This document shows, one piece after another, positions 36,119-44,585 of a DNA stretch of 51,503 bases. Numbering within the stretch: the stretch's first letter is position 1; each line of letters starts with the position of its first letter. A program made the translations under genes and the position numbers. Under the pieces are notes generated by a model, which worked only from the letters and a program-made list of their open reading frames with translations, was not told the origin of the DNA and ran no database searches. This stretch comes from Candidatus Kutchimonas denitrificans (GTDB lineage: Bacteria > Gemmatimonadota > Gemmatimonadetes > Palauibacterales > KS3-K002), in contig JAACAK010000047.1 of NCBI GenBank assembly GCA_011774835.1, forward strand, positions 31,250 through 82,752. Reading direction: 5' to 3'.

Positions 36119-37339
36119 ATGCTACCGGGATCGCCCGACGCGCGAGAACACAGATCACCGCAAGCCCGACACTGCGGGCGAACCCTCGTCGCCGCCCTTA
36201 TCCTCTTCTCCCTGATGAGCAGCGAAGCCTCCAGCCAGAGCGATCGTCCCCGGGCCCGGGATGTGGGGATCGCGCCCGGAATCTTCGCCACCGGCACGGA
36301 CAACGCCATCACCGACCTGGCCGGGGTTCGGGTGGGCCACGCCACGGTTTGGGAGGGTGATTCGGTCCGTACCGGCGTCACGGTCATCCTGCCCCACGAG
36401 GGCGACCTCTACCACGAGCGCGTGCCGGCGGCGATCTACACAGTCAACGGCTTCGGCAAGCTGATCGGTGTCACGCAGGTCCGCGAGCTCGGCGAGTTGG
36501 AAACGCCAATCGCCCTCACCTGCACGCTCTGTGTCTGGCGTGTCGCCGATGCGATCACCGGCTACCTGTTGGCGCGACCCGGGATGGAAGAGGTGAGGTC
36601 GCTCAACCCGGTGGTCGGAGAGACCAACGACGGGTTCCTCAACAACATCCGCGCCCGACCGGTGCGCCGCGAGCACGTGCGGGCGGCGCTGGAATCGGCC
36701 AGGACGGGCCCGGTGGCCGAAGGGGCGGTGGGCGCCGGCACGGGGACCCGGGCGTTCGGCTGGAAGGGCGGCATCGGCACCAGCTCGCGGGTGCTGCCGG
36801 AATCGCTGGGCGCCTGGACGGTCGGCGTACTGATCCAGTCGAATTTCGGGGGCATCCTGGAGATCGCCGGCGCGCCGGTGGGCCGCGAACTGGGCCGTTA
36901 CATCTTCCAGCGCCACGTCGAGCCCGGCGGTGCGGAAGCCGATCCGACCGACCCCGGCGACGGTTCGATCATGATCGTCGTTGCGACCGACGCGCCTCTG
37001 GGCTCACGCAACCTGGCGCGCCTGGCCTCCCGGGCGGTTCACGGGCTGGCGCGTACCGGCACCCCGAGCACCAACGGCAGCGGTGATTACGTCATCGCCT
37101 TCTCGACCGCGGAGTCGGTTCGGCGCCGTCCCGGTGAGCGGGAACCGCGCCGCGTGGAGGAGCTGCCCAACGACGCCATGTCGCCGCTGTTTCAGGCGGT
37201 GGTCGAGGCGACCGAGGAGGCGATCTACAATTCGCTGTTCAAGGCCGTGACGGTGACCGGTCACCGCGGAACCGTGGAAGCGCTACCCCTGCAGCAGACG
37301 CTGGAGATACTCGAGAGGCACGGCGCCATCAGGAGGTAG
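36119..37339 (+). CDS. P1 (DmpA/BapA-type) aminopeptidase, secreted
   Basis: 406 residues from ATG 36119, with AGGGA upstream; a GTG at 36077 would add 14 residues. A hydrophobic segment (about 20-35, TLVAALILFSLMSSEASS) acts as a signal peptide. The P1 fold has ITDLAGVRVGHATV, VNGFGKLIGVTQVRELGELETPIALT, GAVGAGTGTRAFGWKGGIGTSSR and the nucleophile Ser in GDGSIMIVVATDAPL. Family members self-cleave before that Ser and remove N-terminal D- or beta-amino acids. It probably acts in the periplasm. Followed after 5 bp by a small acidic gene. Confidence 0.9.
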   Translation: MLPGSPDAREHRSPQARHCGRTLVAALILFSLMSSEASSQSDRPRARDVGIAPGIFATGTDNAITDLAGVRVGHATVWEGDSVRTGVTVILPHEGDLYHERVPAAIYTVNGFGKLIGVTQVRELGELETPIALTCTLCVWRVADAITGYLLARPGMEEVRSLNPVVGETNDGFLNNIRARPVRREHVRAALESARTGPVAEGAVGAGTGTRAFGWKGGIGTSSRVLPESLGAWTVGVLIQSNFGGILEIAGAPVGRELGRYIFQRHVEPGGAEADPTDPGDGSIMIVVATDAPLGSRNLARLASRAVHGLARTGTPSTNGSGDYVIAFSTAESVRRRPGEREPRRVEELPNDAMSPLFQAVVEATEEAIYNSLFKAVTVTGHRGTVEALPLQQTLEILERHGAIRR

Positions 37340-37344
37340 TCGAG

Positions 37345-37593
37345 ATGGGTGAAGACGAATACAGCGGGAAAGAGCGTCGCCGTAACCTCGAGCTGCGCGA
37401 GCGTCTCGACGAGCTCTTCGACCTGGCCCGGGAGCTCTACAACGAGAGCATCAACATGTCTCAGGAGGAGCTGGACGATGCCCGGGCGCGGATCGAATGG
37501 CTGGCCGAGGAGATCTACGCCGCCGCCGTCTACGGCCCCATCGAGCAGCGGAGCCGGCGTCGAGACGATCCCGGGTCCGGCGGCGACGAATGA
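37345..37593 (+). CDS. Small charged helical protein
   Basis: 82 residues with AGGAGG 8 nt upstream, overlapping the end of the peptidase gene. The peptide is almost entirely one or two amphipathic helices (KERRRNLELRERLDELFDLA and SQEELDDARARIEWLAEEIY) with a disordered charged tail. No signal peptide, membrane helix or known motif. It is cotranscribed with the P1 peptidase and ends 33 bp before the convergent serA gene. Confidence 0.6.
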   Translation: MGEDEYSGKERRRNLELRERLDELFDLARELYNESINMSQEELDDARARIEWLAEEIYAAAVYGPIEQRSRRRDDPGSGGDE

Positions 37594-37626
37594 GAAGTCC
37601 CCAGAGTCGGCCCTGACGTCTTCGGC

Positions 37627-39303
37627 TCAGTGCGGCTGGCGCGCGGATTCCACAGCCCTCGCGTCGGCAGCCGCGATCGACGACGCGGTGTGCGTGTCGG
37701 GCAAACTGATCTGCCAGACACTGGAAACCTCGTCGAGGGCGGCGAGGCGATCGACGACCGCACGCTCGACGGAGCCGTCCACCGCGATGGCGGCCAGCGC
37801 TTCCCCGCCCACTTCAAGGCGCGCCTGGTGATACTCGGCGATGTTGACCCCCGCATCGCCCAGGATATTCCCCACCTTGCCGATCACACCCGGAACGTCG
37901 CGGTTCCGCATCACCAGGATGGTGCCGCTCGGCTGGATCTCCAGGTGATATTCGCCGATCCGCGTGATGCGCGGGTGGTTCTCCGCCAGCAGGACGCCGG
38001 CGACCGTGAACGAGTCCTCCGCCGTGCGTAGCCGCAGCTCCACCTGCTCGCCCGCCGCGCTCGAGCCCAGCCACGCCCGCGTCACCCCGACCCCGCGGTC
38101 CGACGCCAGATGCAGCGCGTTCACCAGGGTGAGCGGCGCCTCCACTATGTCGCAGAGCAGCCCCTGCACCGCACCGGCCGCCACCGCCCGCAGCGCCTGC
38201 TCGTGCGCGCCACCGTAACGCACCTCCAGCGACCGGAAGCTGCCCCGCGCCAGCCCGCAGAGCAGCCGGCCCATCCGATTCGCCAGGTTGAGGACCGGCG
38301 CGATATCAGCGTAGCGTTCCACCGCCAGCTCGGGCACGTTGACCGCGGTGCGGAACTCGCTGCTCAACAAGGCATCGCGGACCGCCTCGCAGATCTCCAC
38401 CGCGACGCTGGCCTGGGCCTCCCGGGTGGCCGCACCCAGGTGCGGGACGACCACCACGTTGTCCAGCTCCAGTAGGGGGTTGTCGCCGGTGATCGGTTCC
38501 TTCTCGAACACGTCGAGGGCGGCCCCGGCCAGCCGACCCGCCTTCAGCGTCTCGTAAAGCGCGCCCTCGTCGACGACGCCGCCGCGCGCCGCGTTGATCA
38601 GATAGGCGTTCGGCTTCATCAACCCCAGCTCCTTGGCACCGATCATCCCCCGCGTTTCGTCGGTGAGCGGCGTGTGAACGGAGACGAAATCGGCACCTTC
38701 CAGCAGGTCCGGGAGTGTGACCAGCTCGATGCCGACCTGCTCGGCACGCCCCCGGGACAGGTAGGGATCGTACGCTTCCACCCGCATGCCGAACGACCGA
38801 GCCCGCTTCGCCACCTCGGAACCGATGCGGCCGGCGCCGGCCAGACCCAGGGTCTTCCCGTACAGCTCGACGCCCTTGAAGCGGCCGCGCTTCCATTCGC
38901 CGCGTCTCACCGAGGCGTCCGCCTGGGGGATCTTGCGGACCAGCGCCAGGATCAACGCTAGCGTGTGCTCGGCCACCGATATCACGTTGCCGCCCGGCGC
39001 GTTGAGCACGATCACGCCCTTCCGGGTGGCGGACTCGACATCGATGTTGTCCACGCCGACGCCCGCCCGACCGATCACCTTCAGGCTGTCCGCATGCTTC
39101 AGGATGTCCGCCGTCAGATGGGTCCGGCTGCGGACGATCACGGCGTCGTATTCCCCGATGACCGACTGGAGTTCAGCCGGATCGATGTCGGTCCTCGCAT
39201 CGAGCTGTAGCCGGTCGCTCGACTCGAGGATCTCCACCCCGGCCGGCGCCAGCTCGTCCGCGAGCAGCACCCTGTACGTCGCTTGTCTGTTCATCATCAT
39301 CAT
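37627..39303 (-). CDS. serA: D-3-phosphoglycerate dehydrogenase
   Basis: 558 residues. The catalytic domain has LGLAGAGRIGSEVAKRA (NAD fold), NAARGGVVDEGAL (Arg) and PHLGAATREAQ (His). A long C-terminal part (about 330-558) has an intervening ASB domain and an ACT domain (VMRNRDVPGVIGKVGNILGDAGVNIAEYHQAR), the long type-1 form subject to serine feedback. It oxidises 3-phosphoglycerate to 3-phosphohydroxypyruvate. Four consecutive ATG codons make the exact start ambiguous by up to three residues. The aminotransferase gene lies 41 bp upstream on the same strand, which gives O-phosphoserine. Confidence 0.97.
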   Translation of the reverse strand: MMMMNRQATYRVLLADELAPAGVEILESSDRLQLDARTDIDPAELQSVIGEYDAVIVRSRTHLTADILKHADSLKVIGRAGVGVDNIDVESATRKGVIVLNAPGGNVISVAEHTLALILALVRKIPQADASVRRGEWKRGRFKGVELYGKTLGLAGAGRIGSEVAKRARSFGMRVEAYDPYLSRGRAEQVGIELVTLPDLLEGADFVSVHTPLTDETRGMIGAKELGLMKPNAYLINAARGGVVDEGALYETLKAGRLAGAALDVFEKEPITGDNPLLELDNVVVVPHLGAATREAQASVAVEICEAVRDALLSSEFRTAVNVPELAVERYADIAPVLNLANRMGRLLCGLARGSFRSLEVRYGGAHEQALRAVAAGAVQGLLCDIVEAPLTLVNALHLASDRGVGVTRAWLGSSAAGEQVELRLRTAEDSFTVAGVLLAENHPRITRIGEYHLEIQPSGTILVMRNRDVPGVIGKVGNILGDAGVNIAEYHQARLEVGGEALAAIAVDGSVERAVVDRLAALDEVSSVWQISLPDTHTASSIAAADARAVESARQPH

Positions 39304-39344
39304 CGTTCGGTTCCCGCCCCTCCCCCGGCCGCCTCGCTGTCACG

Positions 39345-40493
39345 TCACCGTTTGCCGGTTATCACACCCGTCAGATTCTCGAGCAGCGCTTCCAGCTCGT
39401 CAAGCGTATGGTCACCCATGTGCCCGATTCGGAATGTCGACTCCCGCAGCTTGCCGTAGCCGGCGGCGATCGTGAACCCGCGCTGCCCCATTCGGCGCGT
39501 GATCTCGACACCGCTCAACCCCTCGGGCACCTTCACGCACGTCACGCTGGGCGAGCGGCGTCCCTCCGCCGCCAGGACCTCCAGCTCCACACCGTGCCGA
39601 TCTCGCATCTCGTCCACCCAGCGCCAGGTGCGTTCGGCCATCTCCCGGTGCCGGGCCCAACGCGCCTCCAGGCCTTCCGCCTCGATCCGCTCCAGTTGGA
39701 CATCCAGGGCGAAGATCAGCGACGAGGCCGGCGTGTTGGGCGTCTGATTCTTCGAGGTCGCCGCCTCGAACGCGTCGAAGCTGAAATAGAGGCCCCGGCC
39801 AGGGATCTCACGCGAGCGATCGTAAGCCCGCTGAGAAGCCGCGCCGAAGGCGAGCCCGGGCGGCAGAGCCATCCCCTTCTGCGAGCCGGTAAGGGCGAAA
39901 TCCAGCCCCCACTCCCGGGTCTCCACCGGCGCCGCCGCGATCGACGTGACGCAGTCCACCAATACCAGGGTATCCGGCGACGCCTGCCGCACCGCCCCGG
40001 CGATCTCGGCGATCGGGTTCAGCACGCCGGTCGACGTCTCCGAGTGAACGACGGTGACCGCGTCGAAGCCGCCACCCTCCAGAGCCTCGATCAGCGGGCC
40101 GGGCTCGTTCGAATCTCCGGGTTCCACATCGAGCCGCTCCGCCTGCCGGCCGCAGGTCACGGCGATCTTGTGGAACCGCTCGCTGAACGCGCCGCAGACC
40201 AGACTCAGCACCCGTTCCGGAGCGCAGTTCCGAATCGCTGCCTCCATGAGGCCCGTGGCCGACGAGGTGGAGACGTATACGGGCCGATCGGTGCGGAACA
40301 GCCGCCGCAGGCGCGGTTGGATGCGCTCCATCAGCGCCTCCATCTCCGGGCCCCGATGTCCGATGACCGGCCGATCCATCGCTCTGAGCAGCTCCGGCCG
40401 AACCTCGGTCGGGCCCGGCAGGAAGTACTTCCCGAAGTCGATCAAGTCATGCAACCTGGTAGAAGTTCCATAAACAAAAAAGACGAACGACAT
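39345..40493 (-). CDS. Class V aminotransferase, likely phosphoserine aminotransferase
   Basis: 382 residues. The fold type I PLP enzyme has FLPGPTEVRPELLRAM, GHRGPEMEALMER, STSSATGLMEAAIRN, LVDCVTSIAAAPVE and PLP Lys in LTGSQKGMALPPG. The sequence resembles alanine-glyoxylate/serine-pyruvate aminotransferases, which in several lineages replace SerC next to serA. With serA downstream the reaction is probably 3-phosphohydroxypyruvate to O-phosphoserine. An alternative TTG start near LIDFGKYF would remove about 16 residues of unusual N-terminal sequence; the ATG at 40493 lacks a strong ribosome site. Confidence 0.85.
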   Translation of the reverse strand: MSFVFFVYGTSTRLHDLIDFGKYFLPGPTEVRPELLRAMDRPVIGHRGPEMEALMERIQPRLRRLFRTDRPVYVSTSSATGLMEAAIRNCAPERVLSLVCGAFSERFHKIAVTCGRQAERLDVEPGDSNEPGPLIEALEGGGFDAVTVVHSETSTGVLNPIAEIAGAVRQASPDTLVLVDCVTSIAAAPVETREWGLDFALTGSQKGMALPPGLAFGAASQRAYDRSREIPGRGLYFSFDAFEAATSKNQTPNTPASSLIFALDVQLERIEAEGLEARWARHREMAERTWRWVDEMRDRHGVELEVLAAEGRRSPSVTCVKVPEGLSGVEITRRMGQRGFTIAAGYGKLRESTFRIGHMGDHTLDELEALLENLTGVITGKR

Positions 40494-40673
40494 ACCGGCC
40501 GTTCGCTGAACTCGTTAGCCTCGACACCCTCGCCGGGGGCCCTCTTCGCCGGGTCCCACTCCCCCGCTCCCCCGACTGCTCTCGTCCCAAACCCTTCCGC
40601 GACCCTACTCACGCCCGTAGATTATCGCCCGTTTCCGACCACACGCAACCCGTAGCTCAGACGGACGCCAGCG

Positions 40674-41429
40674 ATGAGCGAAAGGCGACAGAGACAGCCA
40701 GCGGCCGGGCAACATTTCTGCCCATCGTGCGGAGCTCGTTGCGAGACCGGCGATCGCTTCTGTCGGCGTTGCGGAGCGCCGCTGCACGGGACGGCGAAGC
40801 CCAACGGACGGACGGCCGGACTTACCGGACTGCGCGCCTTCGGACTCGCCATCGTCGCCCTGGCGGTCGTCTTCGCCTTCCTATACTACGGTGACAGCGA
40901 GCGAGACCGGCCGCCGGCGGAACCGATCGACATCACCGACGTCGGCAGCGGGACCGAGGCGACGGCGGAATCGCCGCCGCCGCTCACCGGCCGCATGGCA
41001 GCCGACCAGCTGTTCAATCAGGCGATGTCAGCCTACGAGACCGGCGACTCGTCCGCGGCTCGCCAGTTCATTCCCATGGCGATCAGCGCCTACCGCAGCC
41101 TCGACGAGCTCGACCTCGACGCCCGTTACCATATCGCCCTGCTCAGCCTGGCGGCCGGGCAGCCGCAGAACGCCCTGGCGCAGGCAGACACGATGCTCGA
41201 GCAGGTGCCCGAGCACCTGCTGGGCCTCTCGGTCTCGGCCCGCGCCTACGCCGTGCAGGGCCGTGAGGAGGTGGCAGCGGAGCGTTACCGGCGCTTCCTG
41301 AGCGCCTATACGCCGGAAGTCGCCGCCTCCCGAACCGAGTACATGGATCATGCGCGAGCGCTCCCCGCCCGGCGCGACGAGGCGGAGAGTTACCTGCGCG
41401 AACGCGGTCAATCCCCGGAGGGTTCATAG
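40674..41429 (+). CDS. Zinc-ribbon, transmembrane and TPR-like protein
   Basis: 251 residues. An N-terminal zinc ribbon (CPSC at 16-19 and CRRC at 30-33) is followed by one membrane helix (about 54-71, LRAFGLAIVALAVVFAFLYY), an acidic Pro-rich linker and a helical repeat region (about 105-225; ADQLFNQAMSAYETGDSSAARQF, ARYHIALLSLAAGQPQNALAQAD) of the TPR type. The topology puts the ribbon in the cytoplasm and TPR outside, or the reverse. Function unknown. It is followed 3 bp later by yjbQ. Confidence 0.75.
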   Translation: MSERRQRQPAAGQHFCPSCGARCETGDRFCRRCGAPLHGTAKPNGRTAGLTGLRAFGLAIVALAVVFAFLYYGDSERDRPPAEPIDITDVGSGTEATAESPPPLTGRMAADQLFNQAMSAYETGDSSAARQFIPMAISAYRSLDELDLDARYHIALLSLAAGQPQNALAQADTMLEQVPEHLLGLSVSARAYAVQGREEVAAERYRRFLSAYTPEVAASRTEYMDHARALPARRDEAESYLRERGQSPEGS

Positions 41430-41432
41430 GAC

Positions 41433-41867
41433 ATGAAGTCGCACACCGAGTACCGGACTTTCAATACCGACAAGCAGCAGGAGATCATTCACATCACCCC
41501 GTGGGTCGAGGACGAGGTGTCGAAGAGCGGCATCCAGGAGGGCTTCTGCCTGGTCAGCGCCATGCACATCACCGCATCGGTGTTCGTCAACGACAACGAG
41601 TCGGGGCTGCATCAGGACATCCTCGATTGGCTCGACGGCGACCTGGCTCCGTGGCAGGCGCACCCGGCCCGCGGCGACGACTACCTCCACAACCGGACCG
41701 GCGAGGACAACGGTGCCGCCCACCTCCGCAACCTGACGGTCGGCCACGAGGTCATCATCCCGGTGACAGGGGGCGAGCTCGATCTGGGGCCGTGGCAGCG
41801 CGTCTTCTATGGTGAATGGGACGGGCGACGGCCGAAGCGGATCGTCCTCAAGATCATGGGGGAATGA
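41433..41867 (+). CDS. yjbQ: YjbQ family (UPF0047) protein
   Basis: 144 residues, the normal length for the family. Landmarks are [23 protein letters not shown], then [17 protein letters not shown] and [28 protein letters not shown]. Three conserved His and an Asp/Glu set form the proposed metal site. Members can show weak thiamine-phosphate synthase activity in vitro, and the true role is open. GGAGG lies about 10 nt before the ATG, inside the end of the preceding gene. Confidence 0.92.
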   Translation: MKSHTEYRTFNTDKQQEIIHITPWVEDEVSKSGIQEGFCLVSAMHITASVFVNDNESGLHQDILDWLDGDLAPWQAHPARGDDYLHNRTGEDNGAAHLRNLTVGHEVIIPVTGGELDLGPWQRVFYGEWDGRRPKRIVLKIMGE

Positions 41868-41923
41868 AGCGTCGGCGACGTGCCCTTTTGCGAACCGAAT
41901 GCGCGCCTTAGATTTGCGACGCG

Positions 41924-42163
41924 ATGATTAGAGGTCGCCTCAACCCACGGCAAATGGCGCTCCGGGATTGGCTCTACCCAAAGGAGATCACCCCCGGTCA
42001 TCGGGTGCGTTGCCAGCTGCCCGGTTGCCACGCGGTCATCGGTCGCAGCGGTCATCATCTCCGCTTCCGGTCGCTGCGGCGGAGCGACTCCGCCCTGCCG
42101 CCCGAGTGGGTCGGCTGGCACTGCAGTCGCTGCGGTCACCTGAACGTTTACTGCCCGATCTAA
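41924..42163 (+). CDS. Small zinc-ribbon protein
   Basis: 79 residues. Cys and His positions (CQLPGCH at about 30-36, CSRCGHLNVYC at about 67-77) suggest a zinc-binding ribbon with mixed ligands. The N-terminus is basic (MIRGRLNPRQ). No known family. The ATG has a weak upstream site, so confidence is moderate; the Cys spacing and length argue for a real gene. Separated by 56 bp from yjbQ and 144 bp from the S9 peptidase gene. Confidence 0.5.
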   Translation: MIRGRLNPRQMALRDWLYPKEITPGHRVRCQLPGCHAVIGRSGHHLRFRSLRRSDSALPPEWVGWHCSRCGHLNVYCPI

Positions 42164-42307
42164 GTCGGACCGACATCCGGGCGTGCCCCCCGTACTCCCG
42201 CTGCCCCCGCTCCCGGGGGGACAGGCGGCCCGTGGTCGGCGAACATCCGGCGCTCGACGAGGTCTGTAGTGCGCAGATCCCGCAGCCGGCCCACGCAGAG
42301 GAATCCT

Positions 42308-44467
42308 ATGCCATTCAGAGTCTCCTACCCGACGACGCGTCTTTTCTGCGCCGCCGCGCTGTTCGTCGCGCTCGTCACGGCACCCACCGCACACGCGCTC
42401 GTCCAGGAGAAGCGGGGCATCCACGCGACCGACCTGTACCGGATCCGAACGGCGTCCGATGTCGTGCTGTCACCGGACGGTCAACGGCTCGCTTTCGTCG
42501 TCACGCAGATCGACTCCGCCGACAACGCCTATTACCGCCACATCTGGTTGGCCGACCTGGACGGCGGTGAGACGCGGCAGCTGACGCGTGGCAAGGTCAA
42601 AGACGGAACGCCCGCCTGGTCGCCGGACGGCAGCCGCCTCGCCTTCGTGTCCGACCGCGGCGACAACGGTCGGCAGATCTGGATCCTCCCCCTGGCAGGG
42701 GGTGACCCGAAGCCGGCCACCGAGCTCGAAAACGGCGCCTTCGGCCCCGTCTGGTCGCCGGACGGCACTCGGCTGCTGTTCGGCTCGGAGCTCTTGACCC
42801 GCGAGCTCAAGGAATCAGCCAGGACGCCGGGCGCGGCGGAGCCCCGGGCGGCGATGCACGGCTCGATGGCCGAGATCCGCAGGTGGCTGCGAAACAACGC
42901 CCGGGACGGGGAGCCTGCCGTCATCACGCGGTTGGATTTTCTGGGCGAGCGGGATCTCACCCCGATCGAGACGTGGAGCCACATCTACGAGCTGGATCTG
43001 GAGACGGGAGAGAGCCGAAGGCTGACCGACGGGCCCTACGACTTCTACGGCCCGGCGTACTCGCCGGACGGCCGCCGCATCGCATTCGCCGCCGAGATCA
43101 CGCCCGACATACATCCCGACTACGTCCGGGCCAGCGATCTGTACGTGATGAACGCCGACGGGAGCGAGCGCCGGAAGATCGAGGTGCCCGGCTACACGAT
43201 CTCCTCTCCGCGATGGTCGCCCGCTGGCGATCGCATCGCGTTCACGGCTCGAGACACCGTCGAGCCCTCGGCGACGAACACCGTGCTCGGCGTGATAGAG
43301 ATCGACCCGAGCGACGACGCGGTTCCGCCACGCTGGATCTCGCGCCCACTCGATCGCAGCGTCCAGCGGTTCCGCTGGGCGCCCGACGGCGCCTCCCTCT
43401 ACTTCACCGCGCGCGTTCACGGCACGGTCCCGATCTATCGCGCGCAGCTGGACGACGGTGAGATTCGCCAGGTCGTGCCCGGCGACCGCGGCGTCCTCGA
43501 CTTCGACCTCCAGGCGGCGAGCCTGGCCTACATCGTCACCGAACCGGCGAACCCATCCGAGGTCTACCACGCCAACGCCGACGGCGGCCGGGAACGCCGC
43601 GTCAGCGAGCTCAACACCGGCTGGCTGGCCGACGTGCACGTGCAGCCGCATGAGGCGTTCTGGTACCCCAGCTTCGATGGACGCCGGATCCAAGGGTGGT
43701 TGATCCGACCGCCCGACTACGATCGCGACCGAAAGTACCCTCTGGTTCTGGAGATCCACGGCGGCCCCCACGCGATGTGGGGCCCCGGCGAGGCCACGAT
43801 GTGGCACGAGTTCCAGCTCTTGGCCGCCAACGGGTACCTGGTGGTCTACACGAACCCGCGGGGCAGCGGCGGCTACGGGTACGATTTCAAGTACCTGATC
43901 CAGCGCGCATGGGGCGAGGGCCCGATGCGCGATGTGCTCATCGCCGTCGACAGCATGGTGAATCGTGGGATCGTGGACGAAAATCGAATGGCCGTGACCG
44001 GCGGCAGCTACGCCGGCTATCTCACCGCTTACCTAGTCGGCCACGACAACCGCTTCGCCGCGGCCGTCGCTCAACGCGGCGTCTACGACCTGGCCGTCTT
44101 CTTCGGTGAAGGCAACGCCTGGCGACTGGTCCCCTGGGAATTCAACGTTTATCCATGGGAAGACCCTGAGATCCTGCGCCGCGAGTCACCGGTAACCTAT
44201 GCGCACCGGATCGAGACGCCGCTGCTGATCATGCACGCCGACAACGATCTGCGGACCGGCGTCTCTCAGTCCGAGCTGCTGTACCGTACGCTCAAGGTGC
44301 TGAAGAAGCCGGTCGAATACGTGCGCTACCCCCGGGAGGGGCACGACCTGTCACGCAGCGGCGAGCCGCTGCTGCGGATCGACCGCCTGCTACGAATCCT
44401 CGAGTACTTCGACCGCTATGTGGGGGCAGAGGCAGAGGCCCGGGCGACGCGGAGTCGGGGAAACTGA
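42308..44467 (+). CDS. S9 prolyl oligopeptidase-type peptidase with beta-propeller
   Basis: 719 residues from ATG 42308 behind AGAGGA. Signal peptide 1-32 (LFCAAALFVALVTAPTAHA). The N-terminal propeller has SPDGQRLAFVVTQ, WSPDGSRLAFVSDRG and SPDGRRIAFAAE blades. The C-terminal alpha/beta hydrolase has the oxyanion region HGGPHAMWG, nucleophile Ser in GGSYAGYL, Asp in HADNDLRT and His in EGHDLS. It is an acylaminoacyl-peptidase or DPP-like exopeptidase located in the periplasm. It ends exactly at the start of the third palindrome, with its stop codon inside the repeat arm. Confidence 0.94.
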   Translation: MPFRVSYPTTRLFCAAALFVALVTAPTAHALVQEKRGIHATDLYRIRTASDVVLSPDGQRLAFVVTQIDSADNAYYRHIWLADLDGGETRQLTRGKVKDGTPAWSPDGSRLAFVSDRGDNGRQIWILPLAGGDPKPATELENGAFGPVWSPDGTRLLFGSELLTRELKESARTPGAAEPRAAMHGSMAEIRRWLRNNARDGEPAVITRLDFLGERDLTPIETWSHIYELDLETGESRRLTDGPYDFYGPAYSPDGRRIAFAAEITPDIHPDYVRASDLYVMNADGSERRKIEVPGYTISSPRWSPAGDRIAFTARDTVEPSATNTVLGVIEIDPSDDAVPPRWISRPLDRSVQRFRWAPDGASLYFTARVHGTVPIYRAQLDDGEIRQVVPGDRGVLDFDLQAASLAYIVTEPANPSEVYHANADGGRERRVSELNTGWLADVHVQPHEAFWYPSFDGRRIQGWLIRPPDYDRDRKYPLVLEIHGGPHAMWGPGEATMWHEFQLLAANGYLVVYTNPRGSGGYGYDFKYLIQRAWGEGPMRDVLIAVDSMVNRGIVDENRMAVTGGSYAGYLTAYLVGHDNRFAAAVAQRGVYDLAVFFGEGNAWRLVPWEFNVYPWEDPEILRRESPVTYAHRIETPLLIMHADNDLRTGVSQSELLYRTLKVLKKPVEYVRYPREGHDLSRSGEPLLRIDRLLRILEYFDRYVGAEAEARATRSRGN

Positions 44468-44585
44468 ACATCCAACGTCCAACGTTCAACATCGAAGGAA
44501 GATCTGTCCGTGGGAGACCATCGCGAGCCCACGTGAGAGTGGCGGTCAGACCGTTCGATGTTGGACGTTGGACGTTGGATGTTCA
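44465..44585. repeat. Near-perfect inverted repeat containing both stop codons of convergent genes
   Basis: The 32-nt arms 44465-44496 and 44554-44585 match at 31 of 32 positions around a 57-nt spacer. The first three bases of the left arm are the TGA of the S9 peptidase gene and the last three of the right arm are the stop of the HisF-like gene, so both genes end at the same point of the repeat. Arms are made of 7-nt near-repeats (GTTGGAC, GTTGGAC, GTTGGAT). Sequence differs from the family A copies, but the position and design are the same. Confidence 0.93.

Noticed and set aside
40494-40673. Promoters between the aminotransferase and zinc-ribbon/TPR genes
   Set aside because: TAGATT near 40617 could be a -10, but the upstream hexamer is poor; left out for lack of evidence.
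44465-44585. Palindromes as MITEs or IS remnants
   Set aside because: No target-site duplications or transposase remains, different sequences at different sites, and ends that coincide with stop codons fit transposition poorly. A whole-genome copy search would settle it.
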